Source: an uncultured Anaerolineae bacterium (GTDB lineage: Bacteria > Chloroflexota > Anaerolineae > Aggregatilineales > Phototrophicaceae). From it: a DNA stretch of 64,000 bases. The notes beneath the pieces were generated by a model. That model did no database searches. It saw nothing but the letters and a program-made list of their open reading frames with translations, and was not told the origin of the DNA. The stretch lies in NCBI GenBank assembly GCA_937995825.1, contig CALKJO010000014.1, positions 100,412 through 164,411 on the forward strand, written 5' to 3'. Positions 36,666-46,103 of this stretch are shown here, piece after piece. Positions within the stretch are counted from its first letter, which is position 1. Each line of letters starts with the position of its first letter. The translations under genes and the position numbers were made by a program.

Positions 36666-38522
36666 ATGAATATTTACCAACCGGATCGCAAACCCCGTCA
36701 AAACAGCGCCCGCGGGCGTGCTGCGGCGCGCCGGCGCCGGCAGATGGCGACTCCGCGCCGCGACACCGCCCAGCCGGGCGCGCCGCCGGTTGAAGCCCCG
36801 CGCGACTCCACCACCTACCGCGTCGCTGATGTCGGCGGCTATATCCCGCGCGAACGGCTGAAAGAAGAGATCGAGCAGGACTATGAACGCGCCAAAAAAA
36901 CACGCCGACCGCAAAACCGTTATGAAGTCTGGAAATATCGCGCTAAACGCGCCCGCCGCGATTTCTGGTGGCGCATCAGCCGCAACACGCGGATCGTCCC
37001 TAGCATTCTGGGCATCTGCGTCCTGTCGCTGCTGCTGTTCGCCGGCGTGCGCGTCATGCAGGGGCGGATTTTCCCGAATGTCTGGGCGCTCAGCGTCCAT
37101 CTGGACAACCTGACCGTCGATGAAGCCGCCGTCGCTCTGGGGCGCGCCTGGGCGACCCTGCCGATCACGCTGGTCGATGGCGCGCGCACCTGGGAGACGA
37201 CCGCGCCGGCGCTCGGTCTGCGCCTTGACGCGCGCAAAACCGCTGAGGCGGCGCGCCATGTCGGGTTAGCTGGGATTCCCTTCGGCTATCGGCTCGAGCC
37301 AGTTGTCGATCTCGATGTGTTGACCGCGCAGACATATCTGCTCGACATGACCGAGATCACCCGCATCGATCCCTACAACGCCGGCTATCGCTGGGAAGGC
37401 GCGACGCTGGTCGGCGTGCCAGGATCGGATGGGCGCTTCCTTGACGTGGCGCGGACGATGGAGCGCTTTCAGAACAACCTGCTGTCGGTGGTCGAAACTG
37501 GCAGGCTCGATCTCGTCATGTCGGTGCTGCGCCCCGATGTCGTCGATCCGCTGCCGTATCTGGAGCGCGCGCGGGCGCTGGCGGCGCAGCCGTTCAACGT
37601 GCTGGCGTATGACCCGTTCACCGATGAATACCTGCGCTGGTCGCCTGACCGCGTGACCTTCGCGTCATGGCTTGAAGCCGGCACGGACAGTCTGACGCTG
37701 CGCGAAAGCACGTTCGGGCGCTATCTGGAAGAAAAATCGCGCGAGATCAACGCGCTCGATCCCGTTCGCTTCCTGGAGCAAACCGACAGCTTCGCCAACA
37801 TGCGCCGCGCCATTGCCAGCGGCGCGACCAGCGTCCAGCTTCGCGTCCGCTATCGTTCAACCACGTACACCGTCCAGCGCGGCGACTCCGGCTATCGGAT
37901 TTCCCGCACCACCGGCATCCCCTTCTACCAGATTCAGCAGGCGAACCCAAACCGCGATTGGGATAAGCCGCTGTACGTCGGTGAGGTCATCAATCTGCCA
38001 TCACGGGATATCACGCTGCCCCTAGAACCGGTCACGAACAAGCGCATCATCGTCAATCTCGATACGCAGTCGATGATCGCCTATGAAGATGGGCAGCCTG
38101 TGTTCGAGTGGCTGATCTCATCGGGCATGAGCAGCGCCCCGACCTTCCCAGGCGTCTATCAGATTCTCAGCCACAACGAAGTGGCGCTAGGCAGCAGCTA
38201 TACGCTGTGCAGCGCGACCGGCTGCGGCGAATGGACGATGTATTGGTTCATGGGCATTTACGAGACTGTGCCGGGGCTGGTGAACGGCTTTCACGGCGCG
38301 GTGCGGCTGCCCAATGGGCAGTATCTCGGCGGCGGCAGTGTCGGGCGTCCGTTCACTTTCGGCTGCGTGATGAGCGAAAACAGCAACGCTGAAGCGCTCT
38401 ACCGCTGGGCGGATGTCGGCACGATTGTCGAGATCATCTCCAGCGAATTTCAGCCGCAGAGCAGCTTGGCGCGCCAGTTCTGGCAGCGGACGATGGGCGG
38501 ACGGGCGACCAGCCCAGCCTAG
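36666..38522 (+). CDS. L,D-transpeptidase (YkuD) with LysM and PG-binding regions
   Basis: The product is 618 residues from the ATG at 36666; a GTG at 36642 adds 8 residues. A basic cytoplasmic N-terminus precedes a membrane helix (about 110-128, IVPSILGICVLSLLLFAGV). Then come PG-binding-like domains (about 135-380), one LysM (about 398-447, YTVQRGDSGYRISRTTGIPF) and a YkuD domain (about 458-605). The catalytic Cys is in RPFTFGCVMSENSNAE, with the upstream His in GFHGAV. The usual SHGCVRM is TFGCVMS, so the conserved His before GC and the following Arg are changed. It likely crosslinks peptidoglycan or anchors proteins to it. Confidence 0.88.
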   Translation: MNIYQPDRKPRQNSARGRAAARRRRQMATPRRDTAQPGAPPVEAPRDSTTYRVADVGGYIPRERLKEEIEQDYERAKKTRRPQNRYEVWKYRAKRARRDFWWRISRNTRIVPSILGICVLSLLLFAGVRVMQGRIFPNVWALSVHLDNLTVDEAAVALGRAWATLPITLVDGARTWETTAPALGLRLDARKTAEAARHVGLAGIPFGYRLEPVVDLDVLTAQTYLLDMTEITRIDPYNAGYRWEGATLVGVPGSDGRFLDVARTMERFQNNLLSVVETGRLDLVMSVLRPDVVDPLPYLERARALAAQPFNVLAYDPFTDEYLRWSPDRVTFASWLEAGTDSLTLRESTFGRYLEEKSREINALDPVRFLEQTDSFANMRRAIASGATSVQLRVRYRSTTYTVQRGDSGYRISRTTGIPFYQIQQANPNRDWDKPLYVGEVINLPSRDITLPLEPVTNKRIIVNLDTQSMIAYEDGQPVFEWLISSGMSSAPTFPGVYQILSHNEVALGSSYTLCSATGCGEWTMYWFMGIYETVPGLVNGFHGAVRLPNGQYLGGGSVGRPFTFGCVMSENSNAEALYRWADVGTIVEIISSEFQPQSSLARQFWQRTMGGRATSPA

Positions 38523-38523
38523 C

Positions 38524-39519
38524 TCACAGTGGGATCGGGCTGCTGAGCAGCGCGGTCAGCAGATGGACGCACGCCTCAACATCATTGACATCGACCGTCT
38601 CGCTAGTAGTGTGGACGAAGCGGCACGGGATCGAGATGCAGCCGCTCGGCACGCCGGAGCGCGCCGTCTGCGCGGCGGAGGCGTCGGTTGTCCCGCCGCT
38701 GAGCAGCTCGCGCTGATAGGGGATGCCATCCGCCTCGGCGCGCCCGATCATCCAGTCGCGGACGGCGGGCAGGACGACCAAGCCCGGATCGTGCAGCTTG
38801 ATGGCTGCGCCGCCGCCGAGCCTGACTGCCATCTTTTCGCCCCGCACCATGTCGCCAGTCAGAGTCACGTCGAGCGCAATCGCGACATCGGGGTCAATGC
38901 CGAATGCCGCCGCCCGCGCGCCGCGCAGCCCGACCTCCTCCTGCACCGTGAACACAAACACGACTTCGTTAGGCGTCTGTTTGTTCAGGCGCTTCATCGT
39001 CTCCAGCGCGACGGCGCAGCCGATCCGGTCGTCCATCGCCTTTCCGATCAGGCGCGTCCCGCGCTGCTCCATCGTCCGGTCGAAGGCGGCGGGGCTGCCC
39101 GCCTGCACCGCGCCATTCCCATTGCCATCGCTGACATCGATATAGAACGAGTCCAGGTTGGGCAGCGAATTTCGATTCGCGCTCATCGCCTCATGCACGC
39201 TGATCACCCCCAGCGTCCCATCCTCAAAGCGCACGCGGTTGCCGACCAGCGTATTCGCCAGCAAGCCGCCGACGGGCGAAAAGCGCAGATAGCCGCTTTT
39301 CGGCTCGACGAATGTCGCGATCATGCCGATTTCGTCCATGTGCGCCGCGATCATCGCCCGTTTGCCGCCTGATCCAACGCGGCAGATCAGATTGCCGAGC
39401 GGATCGGTGGTCACTGAGTCGGCATACGGTTCGGCGTGCTGCTTGATCAGCGCGCGGACATGATGCTCATAGCCGCTGGGTCCCCAGGCTTCGCATAACT
39501 GCTTGATTAGGTCGATCAT
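38524..39519 (-). CDS. M42-family metallo-aminopeptidase
   Basis: The 331-residue protein has the M42 (FrvX/TET-like) ligands in order. These are His in AAHMDEIGMI, Asp in KAMDDRIGCAVA, Glu pair in FTVQEEVGLRGARAA, Asp in AIALDVTLTGD and His in FVHTTSETVDVND. It is cytosolic, a likely cobalt- or zinc-dependent aminopeptidase forming large complexes, acting in peptide turnover. It is the last gene of a four-gene minus-strand run, overlapping the glycosyltransferase by 4 bases. A second M42 gene lies on the other side of that glycosyltransferase. Confidence 0.92.
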   Translation of the reverse strand: MIDLIKQLCEAWGPSGYEHHVRALIKQHAEPYADSVTTDPLGNLICRVGSGGKRAMIAAHMDEIGMIATFVEPKSGYLRFSPVGGLLANTLVGNRVRFEDGTLGVISVHEAMSANRNSLPNLDSFYIDVSDGNGNGAVQAGSPAAFDRTMEQRGTRLIGKAMDDRIGCAVALETMKRLNKQTPNEVVFVFTVQEEVGLRGARAAAFGIDPDVAIALDVTLTGDMVRGEKMAVRLGGGAAIKLHDPGLVVLPAVRDWMIGRAEADGIPYQRELLSGGTTDASAAQTARSGVPSGCISIPCRFVHTTSETVDVNDVEACVHLLTALLSSPIPL

Positions 39520-41012
39520 GACTGCTCTCCTGATTGGTCAATGCGTAGATCATACACCTGATAAAGATGATTCTCCGCTATCACAACGCCGTTTTCATCC
39601 AGATATGCCTGTAAATCCGGCTGGCGCGCCAGCTCCCCCAGATCGGTCACGATGAAATACTCAATCGGGAAATCATATAGCGCGACGCGCTCAGCCGGCG
39701 TCATCGGGGCGACGGCAGCGCCTTGATTGTCCATGACACTGTACATCTCGATGATGAAGCGCGATGGATAATTGCGGACGAACAGCTCTCCGTAGTAATT
39801 CAGCGGCGTCCCCCATTCTTGAGTCAGCGCCAGCACCCGCATACTGTGGTTTGCTGCTTCCCCGGCGGCGCGGTAGGCGTCGATCAGCTCGGGATCATGA
39901 GGCACACGCACCCGATCCGGCGTGGCGAGCAGCAGCGCACACAAGCCCGCCGTCAGCGCCGCCCGCGGCGGCAGCCGCCAGCGCAGGCGCGCCAGTCCGC
40001 GCCGTTCCAGCCATGCCGCCCACCCTGCCGCTGACAGCGCCACCGCCGGCACAAAGAGCGACTGATAATACGGGTGCGTATGGATATGGAAATTAAACAG
40101 CGCGCCGTAGACCGCGTAGCTCAGCCACAGGATCAGCGCCAGCCGCCGCCCGACTCCGCGCCAGCCGATCAGCGCGCCCGCCGCCGCCGCGATCAGCAGC
40201 GCCAGCGGGAATGCCGCATTGAGCAGAGTCCACCAGGAACGCCAAAACGACTCCTCAGCGAACAACGCCGGCACGAAATTGCGCCCAGCGCGATCCGACA
40301 GCGCCGGATTGCCCACCGCGTAAAGCGCAAACGGCGCAGCGCAGACCGCCAGCCATGCCGCCGCCCATGCCAGACGGTAAGGCGTTAGAAATCGCTGCCA
40401 GCGCCGCCAATCGGGGATCAGCGCCAAACATGCCGGCAGCAGAAACAGCGCCGTCTGCGCCCGCACCCAGATCGCCAGCCCGCCCGCCAGCGCCGCCAGC
40501 CCCCATCCCCAGCGCCCGCCGCGCCGCGCCTGCCAGAGCGCCGCCAGCATGAACATCAGCGCCGGCGGATCGGTCATGATCGCGCGCGTCGTCGTGATCG
40601 TATAGGGCAGGAACAGATAAACCGCCAGCGCGACCCAGCCGACAAACGCGCTGCCCGCCAGATCGCGCGCCAGCAGATACAAAAAGACGCCGCCGATGCC
40701 CCAATAGACGACCGTCAGCGCCAGCATGATGTGGATGTCCTCACCGCCCGCGATTCGATATGCCAGCGCCGCCGCCGTCTCGATGAACGGCGGTTCCGTG
40801 CGCGTTTCAGCGCGGACATAGGCGTTCACGACCTCGCGCCGCCAGTCCGGGATCGGCTCAGCAGCGATCTGGAAGTAGATCGCCCGCGCCGCCAGCGCCG
40901 AATAATACTGCCGCTGCGCTGAAAACGCCATCGGCAGGCTTTCCGTCAGCGGCAGCCGGACGATCAGCCCGCCAATCAGCAGCGCAGCGGCGCCAATCCA
41001 GCCCCACCTCAC
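39516..41012 (-). CDS. GT39-like membrane glycosyltransferase
   Basis: The 498-residue protein has about 10-12 membrane helices. It shows the PMT/ArnT-type pattern: helix 1, an extracytoplasmic loop with acidic residues (YVRAETRTEPPFIETAAALA), then TITTTRAIMTDPPALMFMLA. The C-terminal domain after about residue 380 is soluble. Such enzymes move a sugar from a polyprenyl-phosphate carrier to a protein or lipid; donor and acceptor are unknown. It overlaps M42 peptidase genes on both sides by ATGA. Confidence 0.85.
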   Translation of the reverse strand: MRWGWIGAAALLIGGLIVRLPLTESLPMAFSAQRQYYSALAARAIYFQIAAEPIPDWRREVVNAYVRAETRTEPPFIETAAALAYRIAGGEDIHIMLALTVVYWGIGGVFLYLLARDLAGSAFVGWVALAVYLFLPYTITTTRAIMTDPPALMFMLAALWQARRGGRWGWGLAALAGGLAIWVRAQTALFLLPACLALIPDWRRWQRFLTPYRLAWAAAWLAVCAAPFALYAVGNPALSDRAGRNFVPALFAEESFWRSWWTLLNAAFPLALLIAAAAGALIGWRGVGRRLALILWLSYAVYGALFNFHIHTHPYYQSLFVPAVALSAAGWAAWLERRGLARLRWRLPPRAALTAGLCALLLATPDRVRVPHDPELIDAYRAAGEAANHSMRVLALTQEWGTPLNYYGELFVRNYPSRFIIEMYSVMDNQGAAVAPMTPAERVALYDFPIEYFIVTDLGELARQPDLQAYLDENGVVIAENHLYQVYDLRIDQSGEQS

Positions 41013-42070
41013 GATAGGCGCACTGCGTCCAGCGTGATCGAGTTCAGCACCGCCTTGACCAGCCGCAGCATGGCGTCGTAATCATCGCGGTGGAGGTAGG
41101 CGGCGGGGCTGTGGATATAGCGCGCTGGCAGCGAGATCACCGCCGTCGGGATGCCGCCGTTGGCGGTGTGGATCGCGCCGCCGTCCGTCCCGCCTCCGGG
41201 GAGCGACTTCAGTTGATACGGGATGCCTTCGCGCTCCGCCGTCTCGCGGATGAACTTCAAAAGCGGCGGATGGGCGATCATGCTGCGATCCAGCACCGTC
41301 AGCGCCGGACCCGCCCCAACGCGGCAGACCGGATTGACCGGCATATCGTCGTCCGGGTCGGCATTCGGATTCGGTAGATCGTGCGCCGTCGTCGTCTCCA
41401 GCACCAGCGCCAGATCGGGCTTGAGCGTCTGCGCCGCGACTTTCGCGCCGCGCAAGCCGATCTCCTCCTGCACCGTGAACGCCGCCAGCACCTCGACCGG
41501 ATACGACTCCGCTCCCAGCAGGTCGATCAGCAGCGCGCACCCGGCGCGGTCATCGAACGCTTTGCCGCGCAGCATCTTGTCGCCGACTTCCATAAACTGG
41601 CTGGCAAACGCGATCCGATCCCCGACCTTGACTTTACCGTTCGCCTCATCCCCGCTCGCTGCGCCGATGTCGATGCGCAGGTCTTTTAGTTTGACCACAT
41701 TCTGATCGCGGTTCTTATGGATCGGCGTCCAGATGACCGCGCCAGGCAGCAGCGAGGCGCCGACCAGCACGCGCAGCCCCGGCAGAATCCGCTCATCGAT
41801 CCCGCCGACCGCCGTAAAACGCAGCAGACCATCGCCATCGACGGCGGTCACCATGAAACCGACCTCATCCATGTGCGCAGCGATCATGACGCGGGGCGGC
41901 GGCTCCACGCCGTTCGCAGCGGGCTTGCGCGCTGTGATGCTGCCCATCGAATCGACGCGCAGATCGACCGCATGATCGCGGATCGCCGGCAGAATGACGG
42001 CGCGCACAGCATCTTCCTGCCCGCTGATGCCAATGGCTTCCGAGAGCGCTTTTAAGATCATCCATGTCAT
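41009..42070 (-). CDS. M42-family metallo-aminopeptidase (paralogue)
   Basis: The 353-residue M42 enzyme has ligands in IAAHMDEVGFMV, GKAFDDRAGCALLI, FTVQEEIGLRGAKVA, LALVLETTTAHD and ARYIHSPAAYLHRDD. It differs from the neighbouring paralogue in having Glu instead of Asp in the ALVLETT motif and a longer N-terminus. Two M42 paralogues in one operon suggest different peptide specificities or a hetero-oligomer. It is 7 bases downstream of the Elp3 gene and overlaps the glycosyltransferase by 4 bases. Confidence 0.92.
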   Translation of the reverse strand: MTWMILKALSEAIGISGQEDAVRAVILPAIRDHAVDLRVDSMGSITARKPAANGVEPPPRVMIAAHMDEVGFMVTAVDGDGLLRFTAVGGIDERILPGLRVLVGASLLPGAVIWTPIHKNRDQNVVKLKDLRIDIGAASGDEANGKVKVGDRIAFASQFMEVGDKMLRGKAFDDRAGCALLIDLLGAESYPVEVLAAFTVQEEIGLRGAKVAAQTLKPDLALVLETTTAHDLPNPNADPDDDMPVNPVCRVGAGPALTVLDRSMIAHPPLLKFIRETAEREGIPYQLKSLPGGGTDGGAIHTANGGIPTAVISLPARYIHSPAAYLHRDDYDAMLRLVKAVLNSITLDAVRLS

Positions 42071-42077
42071 CCTTGTT

Positions 42078-43931
42078 CTAGTGGTTCGGCTCGAACTCTA
42101 CACCCCCTGCATGATATTCACGAAGTTCGCGCACCTGAAACAGCCGTCCATCCTCAAAGCCGCGCTTGCGGTAGTAGCCGCGCGTACCGACGGCGCTGAT
42201 CACCGCCAGGCGCGCATACCCCGCCGCGCGCGCGATGGCTGCGGCGCGCTCGATCAGCCGTGCGCCGAGCCCGCTGTGCTGAGCGCGCCCGCGCTCGCGC
42301 TCGCCGATCTCAACCGCCTGACCGTAGACATGCACCTCACGAATGATCGCGGCGTCCGTCAGATCGTCCGCCAGGTTATCCGGCGGCGGACACGCCGGCA
42401 GCGCCAGCCGTAAAAATCCAGCGATCCGGCGCTCGGAGTCGATGAATTGGAGGAATATCTCGCGCCCGATGCTGGTTTCGTAGGCGATCTCATCCAGCAT
42501 CAGCCCATCGGGGTCGGTCGGCGCGAAGCGGACTTCCCTGGCGCGGATGTCGCGCCCGCGTTCGCCGCGCCGCGCGATCTCCGCCTCGACCAACTGCCGA
42601 AAGTTGGTCGTCTTGTTGCCGTCCACGATGTCTGTGCTGGGGATGTCGCGGATCACCCGCGTCAGCCGGCAGTATTCGGGCGTCCGCAGAAAGCAGGCGG
42701 TCAGCAGATCGAGCAGTTCCTCATGCGTATACGGTCGCCATGCGCCGGCGCGGTAGTGGCGCATCAGCTCAGCGCTCTCGATCAGCGAGCAGGGGTAGAT
42801 TTTCAGCTCATCGGGGCGAAAATCGGGGTCACCGAACAGGCGATCATAATCGGCAAGGTCACTTTGCGGCGTCGCGCCATAGAGATTGGGCATCCAGTGC
42901 GCGTGAATCTTGAAGCCCGCCCGCCGCAGCATCTGCACCGCCCGCCGAGTCGCCGCCACCGTGTGACCGCGCTTGTTGGCGAGCAAAACCGCATCATTCA
43001 GGCTTTGAAAGCCGATCTGGACTTTGGTGCAGCCCAGCCGCCGGATGCGCTCGACCTCGGCGTCGTCCAGATGATCGGGGCGCGTCTCGATCACCAAGCC
43101 GACGCAGCGGCACGGCGCGTCCTCATTCTGGCGGTGCGCCGCTTCGAGTTCGTCCCAAGTCGCGACCTCATCAATCGGCGTGCGCGCCCGCGCCGCCTCC
43201 CGCGAACGGCGCATCTCATCGGCGTAGATGCGCTGGACGACCTGGTTGTAGGTCTGCGCCAGCGCGTCGCCCGAAAGCCGGACATTCGGCGTATTGTTGT
43301 CGGGGTGAAGCTGTGAGGCGGCGCGCAGCCGCGCCTCGACCTCAGCCGACTGATCGACTCCGGCGCCGAAATCGTGCAGGGCGTCGAAGATGCGCTTGAC
43401 GAACCAGATTTGATAGGTCTGTGGGTAGAATGACCACGTGCCGCCCAGGACGATCACCTCGATCTTGTCGGTCGGATGTCCGGTGTGGTAATACGCCTTG
43501 AGGCGGGTCATGGTCTGCAAGTACGGGTCGAAGGCATTCTGCTCGGCGCGCTGCGCGCCCGGCTCATCAGACAGGTAGCTTTTGGGCATCCGCACGTCAT
43601 TGGGGCAGAAGATGCATTCGCCCGGACATGGAAACGGCTTGGTCAGCACGGTCAGCGGAGTCACGCCCGAACTGGTGCGCACCGGCTTCATCCGCAGCCG
43701 CTCGATCACCGCCGGATCGTAGGGCGGCAGCCCATCTTCGCCCGCAAATGCGCGGTATGCGCGGATCAGCGTCTCGCGGCGGTAGAGCGACCTGCCCCCA
43801 CGTGCATGAGCGCGCACCAGCTTATCCAGCGCGTTCGGCGTCAGATCGGGGCGGGCGATGACATCACGCAGCACGGCGATCAGCGCGTCGCGGTGGGCGG
43901 CTAAGTCGGGCGCGGATTTGTGTGCGCGCAT
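42078..43931 (-). CDS. elp3: Elp3-type tRNA uridine modification enzyme (radical SAM + acetyltransferase)
   Basis: The product is 617 residues from the ATG at 43931. The radical SAM domain has the cluster motif FPCPGECIFCPND (C-x3-C-x2-C, near residue 113), then VIVLGGTWSFYP and ETRPDHLDDAEVERIRRLGC. The C-terminal GNAT domain (about 480-610) has the acetyl-CoA loop QHSGLGARLIERAA and GTRGYYRKRGFEDG. In eukaryotes Elp3 is the catalytic subunit of Elongator; bacterial single-subunit Elp3 from Dehalococcoides has been studied structurally. It should carboxymethylate U34 of tRNAs. It leads the M42-GT39-M42 operon. Confidence 0.93.
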   Translation of the reverse strand: MRAHKSAPDLAAHRDALIAVLRDVIARPDLTPNALDKLVRAHARGGRSLYRRETLIRAYRAFAGEDGLPPYDPAVIERLRMKPVRTSSGVTPLTVLTKPFPCPGECIFCPNDVRMPKSYLSDEPGAQRAEQNAFDPYLQTMTRLKAYYHTGHPTDKIEVIVLGGTWSFYPQTYQIWFVKRIFDALHDFGAGVDQSAEVEARLRAASQLHPDNNTPNVRLSGDALAQTYNQVVQRIYADEMRRSREAARARTPIDEVATWDELEAAHRQNEDAPCRCVGLVIETRPDHLDDAEVERIRRLGCTKVQIGFQSLNDAVLLANKRGHTVAATRRAVQMLRRAGFKIHAHWMPNLYGATPQSDLADYDRLFGDPDFRPDELKIYPCSLIESAELMRHYRAGAWRPYTHEELLDLLTACFLRTPEYCRLTRVIRDIPSTDIVDGNKTTNFRQLVEAEIARRGERGRDIRAREVRFAPTDPDGLMLDEIAYETSIGREIFLQFIDSERRIAGFLRLALPACPPPDNLADDLTDAAIIREVHVYGQAVEIGERERGRAQHSGLGARLIERAAAIARAAGYARLAVISAVGTRGYYRKRGFEDGRLFQVRELREYHAGGVEFEPNH

Positions 43932-43952
43932 GGGCAATCAGTCTCTGTAATC

Positions 43953-43975
43953 AAAAAACCTGTCCCCAGGACACG
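43953..43975 (-). terminator. Intrinsic terminator after the 193-codon-frame hypothetical gene
   Basis: On the minus strand TGTCC and GGACA (5 bp, 3-base loop, 43973-43961) are followed by GG and then six T (43958-43953). It lies about 35 bases after the stop codon at 44009. A minus-strand TATAAT with an extended TG (43984-43979) next to it could start the Elp3 operon. Confidence 0.55.
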
Positions 43976-44008
43976 TCCATTATACCAGTTCGTCACCCTC
44001 CAGCAGCA

Positions 44009-44569
44009 TCACCAGGTGATGTCGTAGACCGCGCCGTCGGCGTCGGGATCAGCTTCGTTCATGAATGTCCGCCTGACGGTCGGGCGCGTCCCTTCCGGGG
44101 CAAGCCGGCGCGACACGCCGTAGACGTAGCCGTAGAGCAGGTCGTGCGGAAACGGCGACTGGTCGATCAGGCGGATATGACGATCTCCGATCCTTTCAAT
44201 CTGATACCATGTCTCGATGGTGGGATCATGGATCACATTGATTTTGATGATGTATATCATCAGCCGCAGCCCGTCTTCAATCGTCTTCACATCCTCCGGC
44301 AGCACGACGCTCTTATGGAGATTGATCCCCATCGAGACGAAGTTCGTGCTGGCGTTCGGGCGCTGCATCACTTCTCTGTAATACTCCATCACAGTCGCTA
44401 GTTTATAATACTGTTCGCCCTTGATGCCGCGCAGACCATATTTGTCCAGCAGGTCAGCAAACTCCTCCAGTTCACTGCTCTGCTCGAGCGAGATCAGCGA
44501 CAGCCCTTTGATCTCCGCTTCAGGGTGAGTCAAGACATACTTAGGCACGGGCGTATGTGTTTTCTGCAT
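44009..44569 (-). CDS. Hypothetical cytoplasmic protein
   Basis: The product is 186 residues from the ATG at 44569, which has GGAG 9 bases upstream; ATG at 44584 and GTG at 44590 are in frame too. There is no signal peptide. The N-terminal half is helical (LSLISLEQSSELEEFADLLD, EQYYKLATVMEYYREVMQ). The C-terminal half has beta strands with many Ile/Val (GLRLMIYIIKINVIHDPTIE, YQIERIGDRHIRLIDQSPFP). It does not match a family I know. It is a single transcription unit ending in an intrinsic terminator. Confidence 0.65.
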   Translation of the reverse strand: MQKTHTPVPKYVLTHPEAEIKGLSLISLEQSSELEEFADLLDKYGLRGIKGEQYYKLATVMEYYREVMQRPNASTNFVSMGINLHKSVVLPEDVKTIEDGLRLMIYIIKINVIHDPTIETWYQIERIGDRHIRLIDQSPFPHDLLYGYVYGVSRRLAPEGTRPTVRRTFMNEADPDADGAVYDITW

Positions 44570-44640
44570 GGCATTATTCTCCATAGACACGCTTACTATG
44601 TATCATCGTAGCCGCACTTCGCCCGATTGATTCGTTAAGT

Positions 44641-46026
44641 TTAACGCTCATAGAGGGCGACATAGATCGACGGCGCGCCGAAGTCCGCCCCATACGGCAG
44701 TGCGGATGCCTCAACGGCATTGATCCGCGTCCAGCCATCCGCGCCGGAGTCGAGATACGAGCGGACGTAAGGCGCGGTCAGCCAATGGACAACCCAAACG
44801 CGCTGAAACGGCGCGGCGATCTCCGCAGCGGGCGGCAGCGGCGTCGGCGGGGCATCGGGACGCTGCGGCAGATACGCCAGCAACCGCACGATGGCGGCGT
44901 CCGCGCCGATCAAGCGGCGGATTTCGTAGGCGGCGGCATTGTCATCCCAGCCCGTCTCCAGAATCACCCCGTCTCCTGGCTGATACCCCGCAGCGACGAT
45001 GGCAGCCGCCCCATCGATGGGCAGGCGCGGCTGAATGACCGGACTTGGCGCAGCGAGCAGCAGCCCAACCCAGATCGCCGCCAACCAAACCGGGGCTTGG
45101 CGCAGTCCCGCGCCGATGACGACCATCAGCATCGGGACGAGCATGATCAGGACACGCGGCGCGAGCAGCGGAGCCAGCCACCCCAGCGCGATCAGCCCGA
45201 CCGGCAGCCCGACTCCGCCGATCAGCGCGCCCCACCGCGCTGGATGCCTGCTCAGATCGCGCATCCCCGCACCCCACGCCGCCGCGCCGATCAGCGCCAG
45301 CCCGCCAAACAGCAGACTTGTCGCGTTCCACAGGTTTTCAGGCAGGCGCAGCGTGCCGGGATTCGCGCCGATCCCGAACGCCAGAAAGCCCGCCTGCTGC
45401 GTCAGCACCACGATCAGCCAGGGCAAATACGCCATGCCTGCCGCCAGCCACGCCGACAGCGCCCACCCGCGCCGCCGCGACAGCAGCAGCGCCGCGCCCT
45501 GTGCGAGCAGCACAAACACGCCGAAATAGAGCGTGTAGACCAGTCCGCAGATGCTCAGCGCGTATGCCAGCCAGCGCCATCGACTCGGACGCGCCAGCAG
45601 CCTCAGCAGCAAAAGCCACGACAGCACCGTCCACAGCGTCAGCAGCCCGTAATGGCGGATTTCCTGACTGTAATAGACCGCCATCGGCAGCGCCGCCATC
45701 CCCAGCGCGGCGATCAGGCCCGCGCGCTGACCGCGCACGTCCGCGCCGATCCGGTAGACCGCCGCGACCGCGATCAACCCAAAGGCGATGCTCAGACAGC
45801 GCAGCGCCAGCCGCGATTCGCCCGCCAGGTCGCGCCAGCCCGCCAGCAGCCCGAAATACAGCGGCGGATGGCGGTCATGGGCGGTGATCGCCAGCCAATC
45901 GCCGCTTGCCGCCCACACGCTCCAGCCCTCATCCGTCCAGAGCGGATACCCGTCCGCGCCGATGATGCGCAGCGCCGCTGCGAATACCAGGATCAGCGCC
46001 GCCGCCCAGATTCGCCAGCCTACCAA
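44641..46026 (-). CDS. GT39/PMT-like membrane glycosyltransferase
   Basis: The product is 461 residues if translation starts at the TTG at 46026, preceded by GAGGTGAG. An open frame back to 46116 gives a poor, basic extension. About 11 membrane helices are present. The first loop has the acidic catalytic-type motif GYPLWTDEGWSVW and then HDRHPPLYFGLLAGW, typical of polyprenyl-phosphate sugar transferases. LPMAVYYSQEIRHYGLLTLW follows. Donor and acceptor are unknown. It is divergent from the small gene at 46104. Confidence 0.85.
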   Translation of the reverse strand: MVGWRIWAAALILVFAAALRIIGADGYPLWTDEGWSVWAASGDWLAITAHDRHPPLYFGLLAGWRDLAGESRLALRCLSIAFGLIAVAAVYRIGADVRGQRAGLIAALGMAALPMAVYYSQEIRHYGLLTLWTVLSWLLLLRLLARPSRWRWLAYALSICGLVYTLYFGVFVLLAQGAALLLSRRRGWALSAWLAAGMAYLPWLIVVLTQQAGFLAFGIGANPGTLRLPENLWNATSLLFGGLALIGAAAWGAGMRDLSRHPARWGALIGGVGLPVGLIALGWLAPLLAPRVLIMLVPMLMVVIGAGLRQAPVWLAAIWVGLLLAAPSPVIQPRLPIDGAAAIVAAGYQPGDGVILETGWDDNAAAYEIRRLIGADAAIVRLLAYLPQRPDAPPTPLPPAAEIAAPFQRVWVVHWLTAPYVRSYLDSGADGWTRINAVEASALPYGADFGAPSIYVALYER

Positions 46027-46103
46027 AATCTCACCTCGCTCATCCGCCCGCCTTGTGTACACTATGAATAGGGATTCGTAGAGAGGACGCTTACACGCAG
46101 CCG

